Origin: Syncephalis fuscata
Taxonomy: Eukaryota; Zoopagomycota; Zoopagomycetes; Zoopagales; Piptocephalidaceae
Direction of reading: 5' to 3'
DNA length: 64,000 bases
Assembly: GCA_025786725.1 (NCBI GenBank)
Contig: JAHLTZ010000046.1
Coordinates: forward strand, 62,001 to 126,000
Under the pieces are notes generated by a model. The model had not been told where the DNA came from and searched no databases. It saw only the letters and a list, made by a program, of their open reading frames with translations. A program made the translations under genes and the position numbers. Shown piece by piece: positions 24,506 to 38,685 of the stretch (position 1 is the first letter of the stretch; every line of letters starts with the position of its first letter).

Positions 24506-24682
24506 TGCAACGTTTCGGCAGTGAAATACTGTAAGACGATAGACAGAAAGGATGTGTACAAGTTGAATAACGAGTTAAAGTGGCAGTGACAGCAATGGCA
24601 ATGACAACGATCACTGGTTACATCAATAATTAATTAATTAACTATGGCTGGCCATTAATGTTCAATACTTTTTGATCCATGA

Positions 24683-26704
24683 TTAGTGAAAATACCAACG
24701 TAGCATACGTGGCCATGTATTTTGAAAAATCAATTGGAGTATTTCGTAACGAGCTAGTTCAAAGTCCTTAAGCGTTAATCGATTTTGTCGATAAGCATTT
24801 GTCAGGTCCCTGCGACATTCAAATGTAATATTGATTTCATTGCGTGATGACGGACTGATAAAGTCCTCATAAATTAAATTAATTTCTCTATCTAATATAT
24901 CTTTTGTTTTTGCACTCATTGGTGGCCTTGTTGCTTCGTGTTCTTCTAATATTTCGTCAATTGAGCTAATCGAGCCACTGTGAGTATTGGCAGCAGATAA
25001 TGAAGGTCTAACCGGATGGCTCGTGTTGTCACGAGGTGATAAGCTATTTTGAATAGATACTTTTGATAATTTAGTAAATGGCTGGCAATTAGCAATAAAC
25101 ATACCTTGCTGTAAGGGTCTACCGTGATTTCTATATATTGGATGATGCATAAGTGTACTGTAATAAGGTCTGTAACTTTCGTCACGGTTATGAATCAACG
25201 TTTGATCCAGAAAGCGCAATCTTCGCAAAAACGACAAATTTTCATTTGTAAAATCACGAATGGAATACTGATGCAGCTGAACATTTATTAGATTCAATTA
25301 AATAAAGTATGAGTACAATAATTGACTTACTGCTAGTTGTATTTCCCTATAATCTATTGTCTCCATAAACACTTCAAAGTCACTAATGTCGCCTGAGGTT
25401 CTATTCGACACTATATTTTCTACCGTTTTTTTAGCTTGATGTTGTTGTTTACGTAAAATACGCCGTTCATAATACAAATATCCCATTGGCCAGGTAAAGG
25501 ACATTATATGACTAAAGAATAGCAATATTTCAAGCAATATTTCTGCAGGAAATGCTCTACGAGCTTTAATCCAGGCAGGACTATCGATATAGCGAATCAG
25601 AAAAAATGAAATTATACAAAGCATTCCTATTAAATATTGAAAAATAAATTCGTTGCGGATACCATAGGCATCTGTTACATTCCACATAATAATTCCAATA
25701 GCGGGAAAAATAACACCAAAAAAGCCGCCAAATCCAACGTTGATCAGCTTAAATGACCAGTTAGCAGAGCATATGGGCAGCTGTGGATATGTTTTGCTCG
25801 AATAAACAGGATCTAATAAAATAACCATAACAACAGTAATGGCAGTGAAAAATGTAATAACAAAAACTACATATACATGATATCGCGGTTCCAAGATTTG
25901 GATTTTTGCTATGTATTTTACAAAACGCTGAAATGGTGTAATTTTATCTTGCCACGCCAATTTCGATGGTCTTATGTTTCCATTTTGTGACTTATGGCGT
26001 CCAAGTAAAACGTCCCACCAAGGCCTACGTGGTCTAGGCCCTATTGTATTGGATAAAGGCAAAATCTCAATGGCCGTACTTGGAACTGGTAACTCAGTAT
26101 CATCACGAAACATTCTGGGTAATGCCAAAGGTGAATTATCTGTTTGTTTTGTGCAAATATTGCCAGCCTTTACAGTGCAGTTTCCAACTCCAAACCATGT
26201 TGCCCGTCTAGCATGTCGTCTTGCACGTGTGGCTAATTGCTCATCTGCTGATGTAGGTAGCGGTAACAGTTCTGGATTATATTCTCTCAATGCATCTAGT
26301 GAGCTGCGTCGAATTTCAGTTCTTTTTATTTGTTCTTTTTCAAATAGGCGTCGATTGATTTCATAAAGCCACATCACTCGCCAAAATTTAAGACCCTGGC
26401 TTGTTGCCCAAAGAGCCAGCCCAACAGATAGAATAGAAAAATATATTTTACATGTATAAATATTACGATTCTGTATTGCAACAAATGTATTAGTTGCAAG
26501 CATAGCGCTGCCTAGTACATGGATAACAGCCAGAAATCTACCGCGATAACGTATTGCTTGTTCTTTTCGGGATAAAATTAAAAAAATGAGCAAATCTATA
26601 ATAAATATTGCATTGATCACTCCACATAGAGTATAAAAAAGTGGTGCATTGTCAAAGAACGTCCCAAAACTCGCTTGGGGAATTAATCCCACAGTTGTAC
26701 TCAT
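24683..26704 (-). CDS. 7TM receptor fused to RGS domain, copy 1
   Basis: Two exons, 26704-25331 and 25276-24683, give 655 aa. TM segments lie at about 23-44, 56-77, 83-108, 276-297, 318-341, 354-373 and 388-411. A 165-residue cytoplasmic loop between TM3 and TM4 is rich in Arg, Pro and Ser. After TM7 (WPMGYLYYERR) comes an RGS domain, residues about 442-650: DFEVFMETIDYREIQLA, FLRRLRFLD, INLIYEDFISPSSRNEIN, LKDFELARYEILQLIFQNTWPRML. RGS domains are GTPase-activating proteins for Galpha. Similar 7TM-RGS fusions are known from fungi and plants (AtRGS1). The intron splits the RGS domain. TM and extracellular parts differ from copy 2, while the long loop and RGS end are nearly identical to it. 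The RGS call is by pattern only. Confidence 0.85.
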
Positions 26705-29700
26705 AAAAACTGATTAATTAATTAAATGACAAGAAGAAAGGTATTAAACATTACGTTGTTATTGCATCCAAGTAATATTGTTTATTTTGAATAACACATA
26801 AACATTTGTTGACAACAGTTCACCCTGAAGTGCGTAAATATGCTGCCCCAGACCGAATTACTATTTAAAAAGTTTAAGAATCAATTATATGCCCTTTCAT
26901 AGTTGAGTCGTCAGACCTTGCAAAACGTTAACTATATTGCACTAAAATATGCTGTTATGGCTGCTACCTCTTTCATTAATCGGAGTTATACTAGTAAACA
27001 TTGACTGAAATATTGTTTAATTATGGTGTATTTGTCGTCCTAATAATTAAACTAGTAGCTATCATTTATTTCAACAGGCATTGCGTATGTTACCGGCCAT
27101 ATATATAGTCCATTTATTATTATCTTTTTTAATGCTTTACTATTTAAAATAGTTTGTTATACGCATATTATAAAACAACAATCCACACTTTTAATTAGCT
27201 AATTATTATATATTTAATATTCAATTTACATATATTCTCTATTCATCCATGTCATTCCTCATTACATACTCATGATGTTAATAAAAGTTGTCTATTTATT
27301 ACTAATTTATATCAATTTATTTTTGCTCATTTTTTGTCTTAACGCACTATAGCTTAATAATCGATTTTTGCATACTTTTATTTGCTTAACCATAATGTTT
27401 TATATTATTATCTACTTTAGCAATGCGTTATTTAGCATGAAATAATGTGTTCTTTTTAGCGCTAGCATACATACCTTTATACACTAAATTTTTAACTGCA
27501 TGTAGTTTTATATTCAGATATTATTTTCTAATACATTTGTTGTTATTGTTTTATTAAATAAACAAAATAAAAGCATTTTTTTACAAAATTTTAAATATTC
27601 TGTTTAAGTAGTGCATAATTGGTGGTATCTGATATCCAGCCTGTACTAATATTACACCATTTTGCTTTCTATCTTCTTTGTTTCTTTGTTCTTCATTACA
27701 CCCCATATCAAGCTACTATATAGATTGCCCTTTTTTGTACATTGTTCGGTTCCCTTGAATTGCATTTGCATATCTTGACGGCATTTCACTCCTTTGTTCC
27801 TATTGTGCCACCATGCTTTAGTCTACTTTCGGTATTAGTCACCTCGTCCACATTGCCGTTTTTTTGTAAAAAAATACTTATAATATTCGATATTTTTAAT
27901 AAATAATTATACTTTTTTAACAAGCTATTAACAGATTCAATAGTAATAATAACATTACAGCATGTAGTCCATTGACAAGCAAAACAAGAATATGTAATAG
28001 CAGTCTAGATTTTATTTTTAAATAAGTTGGAACAATAGTGTCAAATATATGTTCTATCTATAAATAAACCAGAACAATGCCATACAATCTGTATTCTATT
28101 TATAACTAATCAGAACAATGTTCATAGAGCTTCAATATGCATACATAGGCATGTTGCTATCTCACTATAAATAAAGTAAATTAGTTACAATTATCCACGT
28201 TTCTATATTCAAATCTACCATTTTTGTTTGACTATTAAATAACAGTTTTTGTGAACTTCATTTTAGTCAAACATATCTTCAAAACGTTAGCTGCAAACGC
28301 TTTTGCAAAAATTCTGATATTGTGCTGTATCTATATCGTTATATGGATGTGTTACATATTATGACCTTTTCTAGAAACTATAGGCCAGTTTATCAAACAA
28401 TATCTACCTATTTTCGTTTCTTGAAACAAAAGTATATGGATAACTTTTGTTTGGGAGATTCAGGCAAGCAAGAGTGGATGAGATGGTTTATGTGGTACAT
28501 TAATTTTATAACAAAATCAGGCAAGTAATACTAATTAATATTAATTACTATAATAATAATTCACTAATATTATTAAAAACAGTAGATGTAAATGCAATAA
28601 AAAAGCTAAACACTAAAAAGGGCTTAAAGTTTATTCTGCCTTTGGTGGGGCTTCTACAAGCTCATTGGTTTCTACACCTTCAAAGGAACGAGACATTTGC
28701 GGTCGACATGCCATTGTTGTATGGCCGTATACTGGGAGAATGCGTCCCAGCCTTATTTATCTAGGTGGCAATGTCGAAGCCAGCCTAGAAAGAAGACCGG
28801 AGCTGATGGCCATCCACAAGAATTGGCTAATCCTAATATAGCCTATAAACGACAAATCATATTTTAGATGGAATCACTATTTGATGTCATAAATTACAGT
28901 CAATTGATATAGTTGATTGCAATTATGACATCAAATAGTGATTCCATTTTAAAAATACAAATAAAAGCATCATTTAATATATATTCACCCTGTTCAATTG
29001 TTACATTTGTATTAAACAATTTATTGGCAACTATTATCATTTGGAGTCAAATGACTGGATTTCATAATATGTGCGCAGTTGAACTAAATAATTGTTCTAT
29101 TAAACATGGGGCGAATGATGATTTATTAATGATTAAATTATTACATTTATTGTTTGTTTAGTGATCAAATGACTATTTTAATAACATTCGGATTTATTGA
29201 ACATGAAACTAGGAGTAATTCACATCAGGGTCCAAAATACTCATTATTATAGATTTATTATACAGTATGCATATATTCAGTATACATATATATTTTATTC
29301 ATTTATATCACTTCCAATATGCCCTACACTATTATATATCATTTATAATATACTAAATGTATTTTATTTATTATATACACCAACACACTTTACGCAGTCC
29401 ACTCATTACTTTATACACACTATCACGTCAACATCGTTTTATATGCTTTCTCGCCGTACATTTATCATTTTATACGCCATTCTATAATTGCCTAGCCTTT
29501 CTCTATCCAAAGCTGCTTTTATTCTTGTTCTAGCTTTATCATTAACAAATGTCGACCAATTTGTTCATTAATTTGTAATATATATAGCATTCCAAATTAG
29601 ACAGCTACTAAAAAGTATTTATTTTGTATAACTATAAAATAAAGCATTATAATACAACGTGCGAGTATTTGCAAAAATAGCTACTCTTATTTTGGTTGTA

Positions 29701-29774
29701 AAATAGTTATATATAGTACAGTGGCAACACTGAATAAATTAATGTGGTATACTACACCAATAGCGTTAGCATTT
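26705..29774. other. AT-rich spacer with a perfect hairpin and a possible gene remnant
   Basis: About 3 kb. Positions 26705-27200 are the flank repeated near 34125-34627. The remainder is very AT-rich. It contains a GC-richer patch at about 28640-28840 and a perfect inverted repeat at 28868-28947 (both described separately). ORFs at 28322-28528, 28913-29161 and 29197-29487 lack any supporting feature. Confidence 0.45.
28868..28947. repeat. Perfect 25-bp inverted repeat, 30-nt loop
   Basis: Arms 28868-28892 and 28923-28947 are exact reverse complements (ATGGAATCACTATTTGATGT... against its complement). The loop is 28893-28922. The transcript could fold into a hairpin; it could also be the remains of a small inverted-repeat element. 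No flanking target duplication was recognised. Confidence 0.8.
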
Positions 29775-30121
29775 ATATTTAATCTAGCTAGAAATTCTTA
29801 CCGAATAGCGTAGGCCGCACAACAGCTATCTCGTTGATTTGGCTTGTATAAATATGCTCCAGATCTATTTCAAGTTAAATTCAGTATATTGGTTTGTTGC
29901 ATTCAGTCGAATCTACCTTCGCCAGCCACGATTAATAAACATTTGGTAGTCCTAAATAGTATTTGTATGAGTAATAAGCTTTGTTTGCTTGATATACCAA
30001 CTTTACAAGTGAGCTGGTGAGCCCAGACACCATACGAAGCCGAATTGTCTTCAGTCTTGCAGTATCCACAGTTAGAAATATTATCGCCAGTCGGCGTGAC
30101 CATTGATTCTTCTATGGACAT
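29775..30121 (-). pseudogene. ATE1 5' fragment 2 (exons 1-3)
   Basis: This minus-strand copy of the start of ATE1 includes exon 1 (30121-30002), exon 2 (29951-29917, DYQMFINRGWRR) and exon 3 (29864-29802, RSGAYLYKPNQRDSCC...). Similarity to 36824-37180 continues into intron 3 and stops near 29775. The retained exons read like the true gene. With exons 4 onward missing it cannot encode a transferase. It lies beyond the 3' end of 7TM-RGS copy 2. Confidence 0.88.
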
Positions 30122-30298
30122 TGCAACGTTTCGGCAGTGAAATACTGTAAGACGATAGACAGAAAGGATGTGTACAAGTTGAATAACGAGTTAAAGTGGC
30201 AGTGACAGCAATGGCAATGAAGACGATCACTGGTTACATCAATAATTAATTAATTAACTATGGCTGGCCATTAATGTTCAATACTTTTTGATCCATGA

Positions 30299-32320
30299 TT
30301 AGTGAAAATACCAACGTAGCATACGTGGCCATGTATTTTGAAAAATCAATTGGAGTATTTCGTAACGAGCTAGTTCAAAGTCCTTAAGCGTTAATCGATT
30401 TTGTCGATAAGCATTTGTCAGGTCCCTGCGACATTCAAATGTAATATTGATTTCATTGCGTGATGATGGACTGATAAAGTCCTCATAAATTAAATTAATT
30501 TCTCTATCTAATATATCTTTTGTTTTTGCACTCATTGGTGGCCTTGTTGCTTCGTGTTCTTCTAATATTTCGTCAATTGAGCTAATCGAGCCACTGTGAG
30601 TATTGGCAGCAGATAATGAAGGTCTAACCGGATGGCTCGTGTTGTCACGAGGTGATAAGCTATTTTGAATAGATACTTTTGATAATTTAGTAAATGGCTG
30701 GCAATTAGCAATAAACATACCTTGCTGTAAGGGTCTACCGTGATTTCTATATATTGGATGATGCATAAGTTCACCATAGTATGGTATATAATTTTCGGCA
30801 CGATTATGAACCAAAATTTGGTCTAAAAAACGTAATCTTCGCAAAAATACCATATTTTCAATTGTGAATTCACGCATGGAATATTGGTACAACTGTACAA
30901 TTATTAGATTCAATTAAATAAAGTATGAGTACAATAATTGACTTACTGCTAGTTGTATTTCCCTATAATCTATTGTCTCCATAAACACTTCAAAGTCACT
31001 AATGTCGCCTGAGGTTCTATTTGATACTATATTTTTTACCGTTTTTTTAGCTTGATGTTGTTGTTTACGTAAAATACGCCGTTCATAATACAAATATCCC
31101 ATTGGCCAGGTAAAGGACATTATATGACTAAAGAATAGCAATATTTCAAGCAATATTTCTACAGGAAATGCTCTACGAGCTTTAATCCAGGCAGGACTAT
31201 CGATGTAGCGAATCAAAAAAAATGGAGTCATGCAAAGTATTCCTGCTAAATATTGAAAAATAAATTCGTTGCGAATACCATAGGCATCTGTTACATTCCA
31301 CACAATAATTCCAATAGCGGGAAAAATGATGCCGAAAAAAGCGCCAATCACAATGTTAAGAAAATCAAATGGCCATTTACTACCGCAGAAGAATAATGCT
31401 GGATGCATCTTAATTGAAAACAAAGGTTCCAGTAAAATGACCATAACAACATACATGGCAGTGAAAAATGTAATAACAAAAACTACATATACATGATATT
31501 GTGGCTGTAAAACTTGTATCCCTGCTATGTATTTTACAAAACGCTGAAATGGTGTAATTTTATCTTGCCACGCCAATTTCGATGGTCTTATGTTTCCATT
31601 TTGTGACTTATGGCGTCCAAGTAAAACGTCCCACCAAGGCCTACGTGGTCTAGGCCCTATTGTATTGGATAAAGGCAAAATCTCAATGGCCGTACTTGGA
31701 ACTGGTAACTCAGTATCATCACGAAACATTCTGGGTAATGCCAAAGGTGAATTATCTGTTTGTTTTGTGCAAATATTGCCAGCCTTTACAGTGCAGTTTC
31801 CAACTCCAAACCATGTTGCCCGTCTAGCATGTCGTCTTGCACGTGTGGCTAATTGCTCATCTGCTGATGTAGGTAGCGGTAACAGTTCTGGATTATATTC
31901 TCTCAATGCATCTAGTGAGCTGCGTCGAATTTCAGTTCTTCTTATTTGTTCTTTTTCAAATAAGTGTCGATTGATTTCATAAAGCCACATTAGTCGCCAA
32001 AATTTAAGGCTCAAACTTGTTGTCCAAAGGGCCAATCCAAGTGCTACCATTGAAAAAAAGACAGTGCAAGGATAAACAGGACGGTTCTGCAGTGCAACAA
32101 ACGTATTAGTTGTAATAATGGCGCTACCTAGCACATGAGTAACAGCCAGAAATCTACCACGATAACGTATTGCTTGTTCTTTTTGGGATAAAATTAAAAA
32201 AACAAGCAAATCTATAATAAATAGTCCATTGATCACTCCACATAGAGTATAAAAAAGTGGTGCATTGTCAAAGATCGTCCCACGAGGCGTATGGACCACA
32301 TGATTCACAGTTGCGCTCAT
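30299..32320 (-). CDS. 7TM receptor fused to RGS domain, copy 2
   Basis: Exons 32320-30947 and 30892-30299, exactly the same lengths as copy 1 (offset 5616 bp), 655 aa. An upstream in-frame ATG at 32350 would add ten residues; 32320 matches copy 1. The N-terminus (SATVNHVVHTPRGT), TM3, the TM4-TM5 extracellular loop and the first part of RGS exon 2 (LYQYSMREFTIENMVFLRRL) differ from copy 1. The long cytoplasmic loop (about residues 127-266) and the last 150 residues are essentially identical, including synonymous sites. The open frame suggests a functional gene. The role, a sensor with built-in Galpha GAP, is inferred from architecture. Confidence 0.85.
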
Positions 32321-32480
32321 AAACACTGATTTTAGATAAATATATGACAAGAAGAAAGATATTAAATATTAAGTTGTTATTGGATCCAAGCAATATTGTT
32401 TATTTTGGATAATACATGAACATTTGTTGACGATAATTCACCCTGAAGTGTGTAAATTTGTTTTTCCAGGCCGAATCGCT

Positions 32481-33128
32481 ATTCAAAAGGTTTCAAGGGC
32501 CGGTTATGTGCCCCTTCATTTTGGACCTCAAGACTTTGTAATGTGTTAAATGTGTTACACCAAAATATGCGAATATGAGGCATGTGGTATTGGCATATGG
32601 TCGCACAATGAACATGTTGGTATCATAAGTAATAAAATGTATTCATTGAAATGCTTTGGAATTTTTAACAAGTAACAACATAATGCTGTTCATATAATAT
32701 AATCTGAATAGCGTTTCAAAACGTTTTGATTATTGTTTTTAAATAGCTGGACTTGTACAAAGAGTTTATCGACTAAAAATAGCGCACAAGCCATGAGTCA
32801 TGTGATATGTAGTATGCAATGAATTCCGGTTTAGTACAATGTGTTATTCATGAACAAAGACCCTGCCCATTGACCTTTTACAGCATGCGTGTAAAATAAG
32901 ACGCATTATATGACAAAATATCATGCGATCACAAACCATGGATTTAAATAAAGACGGTTTAAGAACAAGAGTCTTAGAATAGCAAGCTACTTTACAATCC
33001 TTATTTCATCATTTCAGTGCACTACTTTCCAAACACCAGTCTCGTTGCTCTATACACCTGCTAAATCAACTCTTAGTTAATACTATTACGTTTAATAATT
33101 GAATCTTACACTTAATTACATTGCCAAA
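32481..33128. promoter_or_regulatory. Shared upstream region between 7TM-RGS copy 2 and secreted paralogue B
   Basis: Spacer between divergent genes. The half near 33128 resembles the upstream region of paralogue A in inverted orientation (an AATGAATTCCGGTTTA stretch at 32818-32833). No defined element is identified. Confidence 0.45.
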
Positions 33129-33764
33129 ATGCATTCTTCTTTCTTCATTGCTGTCATAGTTATCTTAGTCCAGATGACCAATCTTACTGGCTACATCTCG
33201 ACTACGGATGCAGCACCAACAACTATAACTATTCCCGATTATGGAATTTTAAATCTTCCTAACGGTGATAGATATTTATTTACAAAGCTCAACGATGCAC
33301 CCAACTTTGGCTTTAGTCAATGGGGCGCCATAACTAGCAATAATGGCCTACAGGAACTTCCAACGCCTGCTGTTCAACCACCAATTGACATTTCCAGCCA
33401 ACCAAACTCTGCCTCAACGATTCCTGATAATAAGCCACAAGAACCTTCTGCACCTGTGGCTCAGCAGCCAACCGACTCTCCCAACCAAGCAAAATTTGCT
33501 TCAATTCCTTCTGACAATACTGCTATTGACGCTCCACAAACAAATTCTACTGCAACACTAACAAACTTTGCCAAAGGTGCTTTAAATACAACTCGTGATG
33601 CTATTCGCAACAACGCCGGTATAATCGGCACTGCCGCTGGTACTGCCGTGGGTGCTGCTGTTACAGCTGGCACGAGTACATTTATAGGTCCCGGCGGTAT
33701 AGCTGCGGGTGCGGCAGCCGGGAAAATGACATCTGAAAAAATAAGAAATACGTTAAGCAAATGA
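33129..33764 (+). CDS. Secreted repeat protein, paralogue B (two 29-residue repeats)
   Basis: The start at 33129 (MHSSFF) is chosen from the conserved alignment with paralogue A; an in-frame ATG ten codons upstream exists at 33099. A signal peptide is followed by the same conserved block (IPDYGILNLPNGDRYLFTKL, NDAPNFGFSQWG), two Ser/Pro/Gln repeats (33345-33518) and NTTRDAIRNNAGIIGTAAG. It ends with a Gly/Ala-rich stretch and the charged end KMTSEKIRNTLSK. It differs from A by two fewer repeats and a shorter C-terminus without the cysteine-containing extension. Function is unknown; it has no recognisable enzyme motif. It lies between two 7TM-RGS copies. Confidence 0.75.
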   Translation: MHSSFFIAVIVILVQMTNLTGYISTTDAAPTTITIPDYGILNLPNGDRYLFTKLNDAPNFGFSQWGAITSNNGLQELPTPAVQPPIDISSQPNSASTIPDNKPQEPSAPVAQQPTDSPNQAKFASIPSDNTAIDAPQTNSTATLTNFAKGALNTTRDAIRNNAGIIGTAAGTAVGAAVTAGTSTFIGPGGIAAGAAAGKMTSEKIRNTLSK

Positions 33765-34627
33765 ACTCAGCAAGTGGCAACTGCAACCTGTCTTATTAAA
33801 TAAGCAGTGGTTTCGTAAATAAATATGTTTTATTATTTAATTTATTTACTTAAAAAAATAGCAATATAATATTTGAATAACTAGTGGATATTATAAAAAA
33901 GTAGATTTATTAAAGTAGTGTAATTATAAACCCTTCATAAATACTTGTTGATGCGGTTAATATTGTTAAAAAAGGCCATTATAAGAGTAAAACTGCTGGA
34001 AAATTTTAATGTATTTATGTAAAGCTGGTTTAAGTGGTATTATTTTATTTAATTACGGGACTACTATTAAATTAGTATATTAGATTCTAAATAAAGCAGT
34101 TTTAGCGATTGAGCTAAAAAATGGACCAATTAGTTAATTAAAAGTGTGGATTGTTGTTTTATAATATGCGTATAACAAACTATTTTAAATAGTAAAGCAT
34201 TAAAAAAGATAATAATAAATGGACTATATATATGGCCGGTAACATACGCAATGCCTGTTGAAATAAATGATAGCTACTAGTTTAATTATTAGGACGACAA
34301 ATACACCATAATTAAACAATATTTCAGTCAATGTTTACTAGTATAACTCCGATTAATGAAAGAGGTAGCAGCCATAACAGCATATTTTAGTGCAATATAG
34401 TTAACGTTTTGCAAGGTCTGACGACTCAACTATGAAAGGGCATATAATTGATTCTTAAACTTTTTAAATAGTAATTCGGTCTGGGGCAGCATATTTACGC
34501 ACTTCAGGGTGAACTGTTGTCAACAAATGTTTATGTGTTATTCAAAATAAACAATATTACTTGGATGCAATAACAACGTAATGTTTAATACCTTTCTTCT
34601 TGTCATTTAATTAATTAATCAGTTTTT
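33765..34627. other. AT-rich spacer, right part duplicated
   Basis: No gene visible. Positions 34125-34627 match 26705-27200 in inverted orientation and form the upstream flank of 7TM-RGS copy 3. Confidence 0.6.
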
Positions 34628-36647
34628 ATGAGTACAACTGTGGGATTAATTCCCCAAGCGAGTTTTGGGACGTTCTTTGACAATGCACCACTTTTTTATA
34701 CTCTATGTGGAGTGATCAATGCAATATTTATTATAGATTTGCTCATTTTTTTAATTTTATCCCGAAAAGAACAAGCAATACGTTATCGCGGTAGATTTCT
34801 GGCTGTTATCCATGTGCTAGGCACCGTTATGCTTACAACTAATACATTTGTTGCAATACAGAATCGTAATGCTTATTCTTGCGCCGTCTTTTTTTCAATA
34901 TCTCTGTTGGGCTGGCTCTTTGGGCAACAAGCCAGGGTCTTAAATTTTGGCGACTAATGTGGCTTTATGAAATCAATCGACACTTATTTGAAAAAGAACA
35001 AATAAGAAGAACTGAAATTCGACGCAGCTCACTAGATGCATTGAGAGAATATAATCCAGAACTATTACCGCTACCTACATCAGCAGACGAGCAATTAGCC
35101 ACACGTGCAAGACGACATGCTAGACGGGCAACATGGTCTGGAGTTGGAAACTGCACTGTAAAGGCTGGCAATATTTGCACAAAACAAACAGATAATTCAC
35201 CTTTGGCATTACCCAGAATGTTTCGTGATGATACTGAGTTACCAGTTCCAAGTACGGCCATTGAGATTTTGCCTTTATCCAATACAATAGAGCCTAGACC
35301 ACGTAGGCCTTGGTGGGACGTTTTACTTGGACGCCATAAGTCACAAAATGGAGACATAAGACCATCGAAATTGGTGTGGCAAGATAAAATTACACCATTT
35401 CAGCGTTTTGTAAAATACATAGCAAAATCCAAATCTTGGAACCGCGATATCATGTATATGTAGTTTTTGTTATTACATTTTTCACTGCCATGTATGTTGT
35501 TATGGTCATTTTACTGGATCCTGTTTATTCGATCAAAACATATCCACAGCTGCCCATATGCTCTGGTAGTTGGTCATTTAAGCTGCCTAACATTGGAATT
35601 GGCGCCTTTTATGGCATAATTTTTCCCGCTATTGGAATTATTGTGTGGAATGTAACAGATGCCTATGGTATTCGCAACGAAATTATTTTTCAATATTTAA
35701 TAGGAGTTATTTGCATGGCTCCATTTTTTCTAATTCGCTATATCGATAGTCCTGCCTGGGTTATAGCTCGTACCAAATTCCCTTTTGAACTATTAATTGA
35801 AATATTGCTATTCTTTAGTCATATAATGTCCTTTACCTGGCCAATGGGATATTTATATTATGAACGGCGTATTTTACGTAAACAACAACATCAAGCTAAA
35901 AAAACGGTAGAAAATATAGTGTCGAATAGAACCTCAGGCGACATTAGTGACTTTGAAGTGTTTATGGAGACAATAGATTATAGGGAAATACAACTAGCAG
36001 TAAGTCAACTATTGTACTCATACTTTATTTAATTGAATCTAATAAATGTTCAGCTGCATCAGTATTCCATTCGTGATTTTACAAATGAAAATTTGTCGTT
36101 TTTGCGAAGATTGCGCTTTCTGGATCAAACGTTGATTCATAACCGTGACGAAAGTTACAGACCTTATTACAGTACACTTATGCATCATCCAATATATAGA
36201 AATCACGGTAGACCCTTACAGCAAGGTATGTTTATTGCTAATTGCCAGCCATCTACTAAATTATCAAAAGTATCTATTCAAAATAGCTTATCACCTCGTG
36301 ACAACACGAGCCATCCGGTTAGACCTTCATTATCTGCTGCCAATACTCACAGTGGCTCGATTAGCTCAATTGACGAAATATTAGAAGAACACGAAGCAAC
36401 AAGGCCACCAATGAGTGCAAAAACAAAAGATATATTAGATAGAGAAATTAATTTAATTTATGAGGACTTTATCAGTCCGTCATCACGCAATGAAATCAAT
36501 ATTACATTTGAATGTCGCAGGGACCTGACAAATGCTTATCGACAAAATCGATTAACGCTTAAGGACTTTGAACTAGCTCGTTACGAAATACTCCAATTGA
36601 TTTTTCAAAATACATGGCCACGTATGCTACGTTGGTATTTTCACTAA
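34628..36647 (+). pseudogene. 7TM-RGS copy 3, two single-base frameshifts
   Basis: Exon 1 is 34628-35999 and exon 2 is 36054-36647. Exon 1 is two bases shorter than in copies 1 and 2. The frame is lost at about 34899-34903, in TM3. It is lost again at about 35424-35427, where copy 1 has five A in AGCAAAAATCC and this copy has four. Between and beyond the breaks the protein is nearly identical to copy 1, including ICL2, TM7 and the whole RGS part. As read, it would end in TM3. Whether it is a recent pseudogene or an intact gene with two base-call deletions cannot be decided here. Confidence 0.8.
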
Positions 36648-36823
36648 TCATGGATCAAAAAGTATTGAACATTAATGGCCAGCCATAGTTAATTAATTAA
36701 TTATTGATGTAACCAGTGATCGTTTCATTGCCATTGCTGTCACTGCCACTTTAACTCGTTATTCAACTTGTACACATCCTTTCTGTCTATCGTCTTACAG
36801 TATTTCACTGCCGAAACGTTGCA

Positions 36824-38476
<1,653 letters not shown>

Positions 38477-38685
38477 TAATAGGCGTACACACACACACAA
38501 ATATATAAACAATTGGCACTTTATCATTTGTTTAAACATGGTGGCAATCGCCAATCAGCATATATCAGTCAGGTAGCCACAACTATTCTTGACCTTCCGC
38601 CGGTGGAAATCCATCGTCCACTAATCATTAATGTATAGCAATGTTAATATTGATATATATATATATTCAGTAGCTATCTAATAAA

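Larger units (their letters stand above)
24377..27200 (-). repeat. Duplicated segment, unit 1 (ATE1 fragment + 7TM-RGS gene + upstream flank)
   Basis: This unit is repeated at about 29775-32480 (same orientation) and 34125-37180 (inverted). Units 1 and 3 share a long upstream flank (26705-27200 with 34125-34627). Units 2 and 3 share a longer ATE1 fragment. Confidence 0.85.
29775..32480 (-). repeat. Duplicated segment, unit 2
   Basis: Same organisation as 24377-27200: ATE1 5' fragment, about 178-bp spacer, 7TM-RGS gene, then about 150 bp of diverged upstream flank (32330-32480). Confidence 0.85.

Noticed and set aside
25974-26366. 130-aa antisense ORF repeated almost identically at 31590-31982 and 34965-35357
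   Set aside because: It is the opposite strand of the conserved loop region of the 7TM-RGS genes; its conservation follows from DNA identity of the copies.
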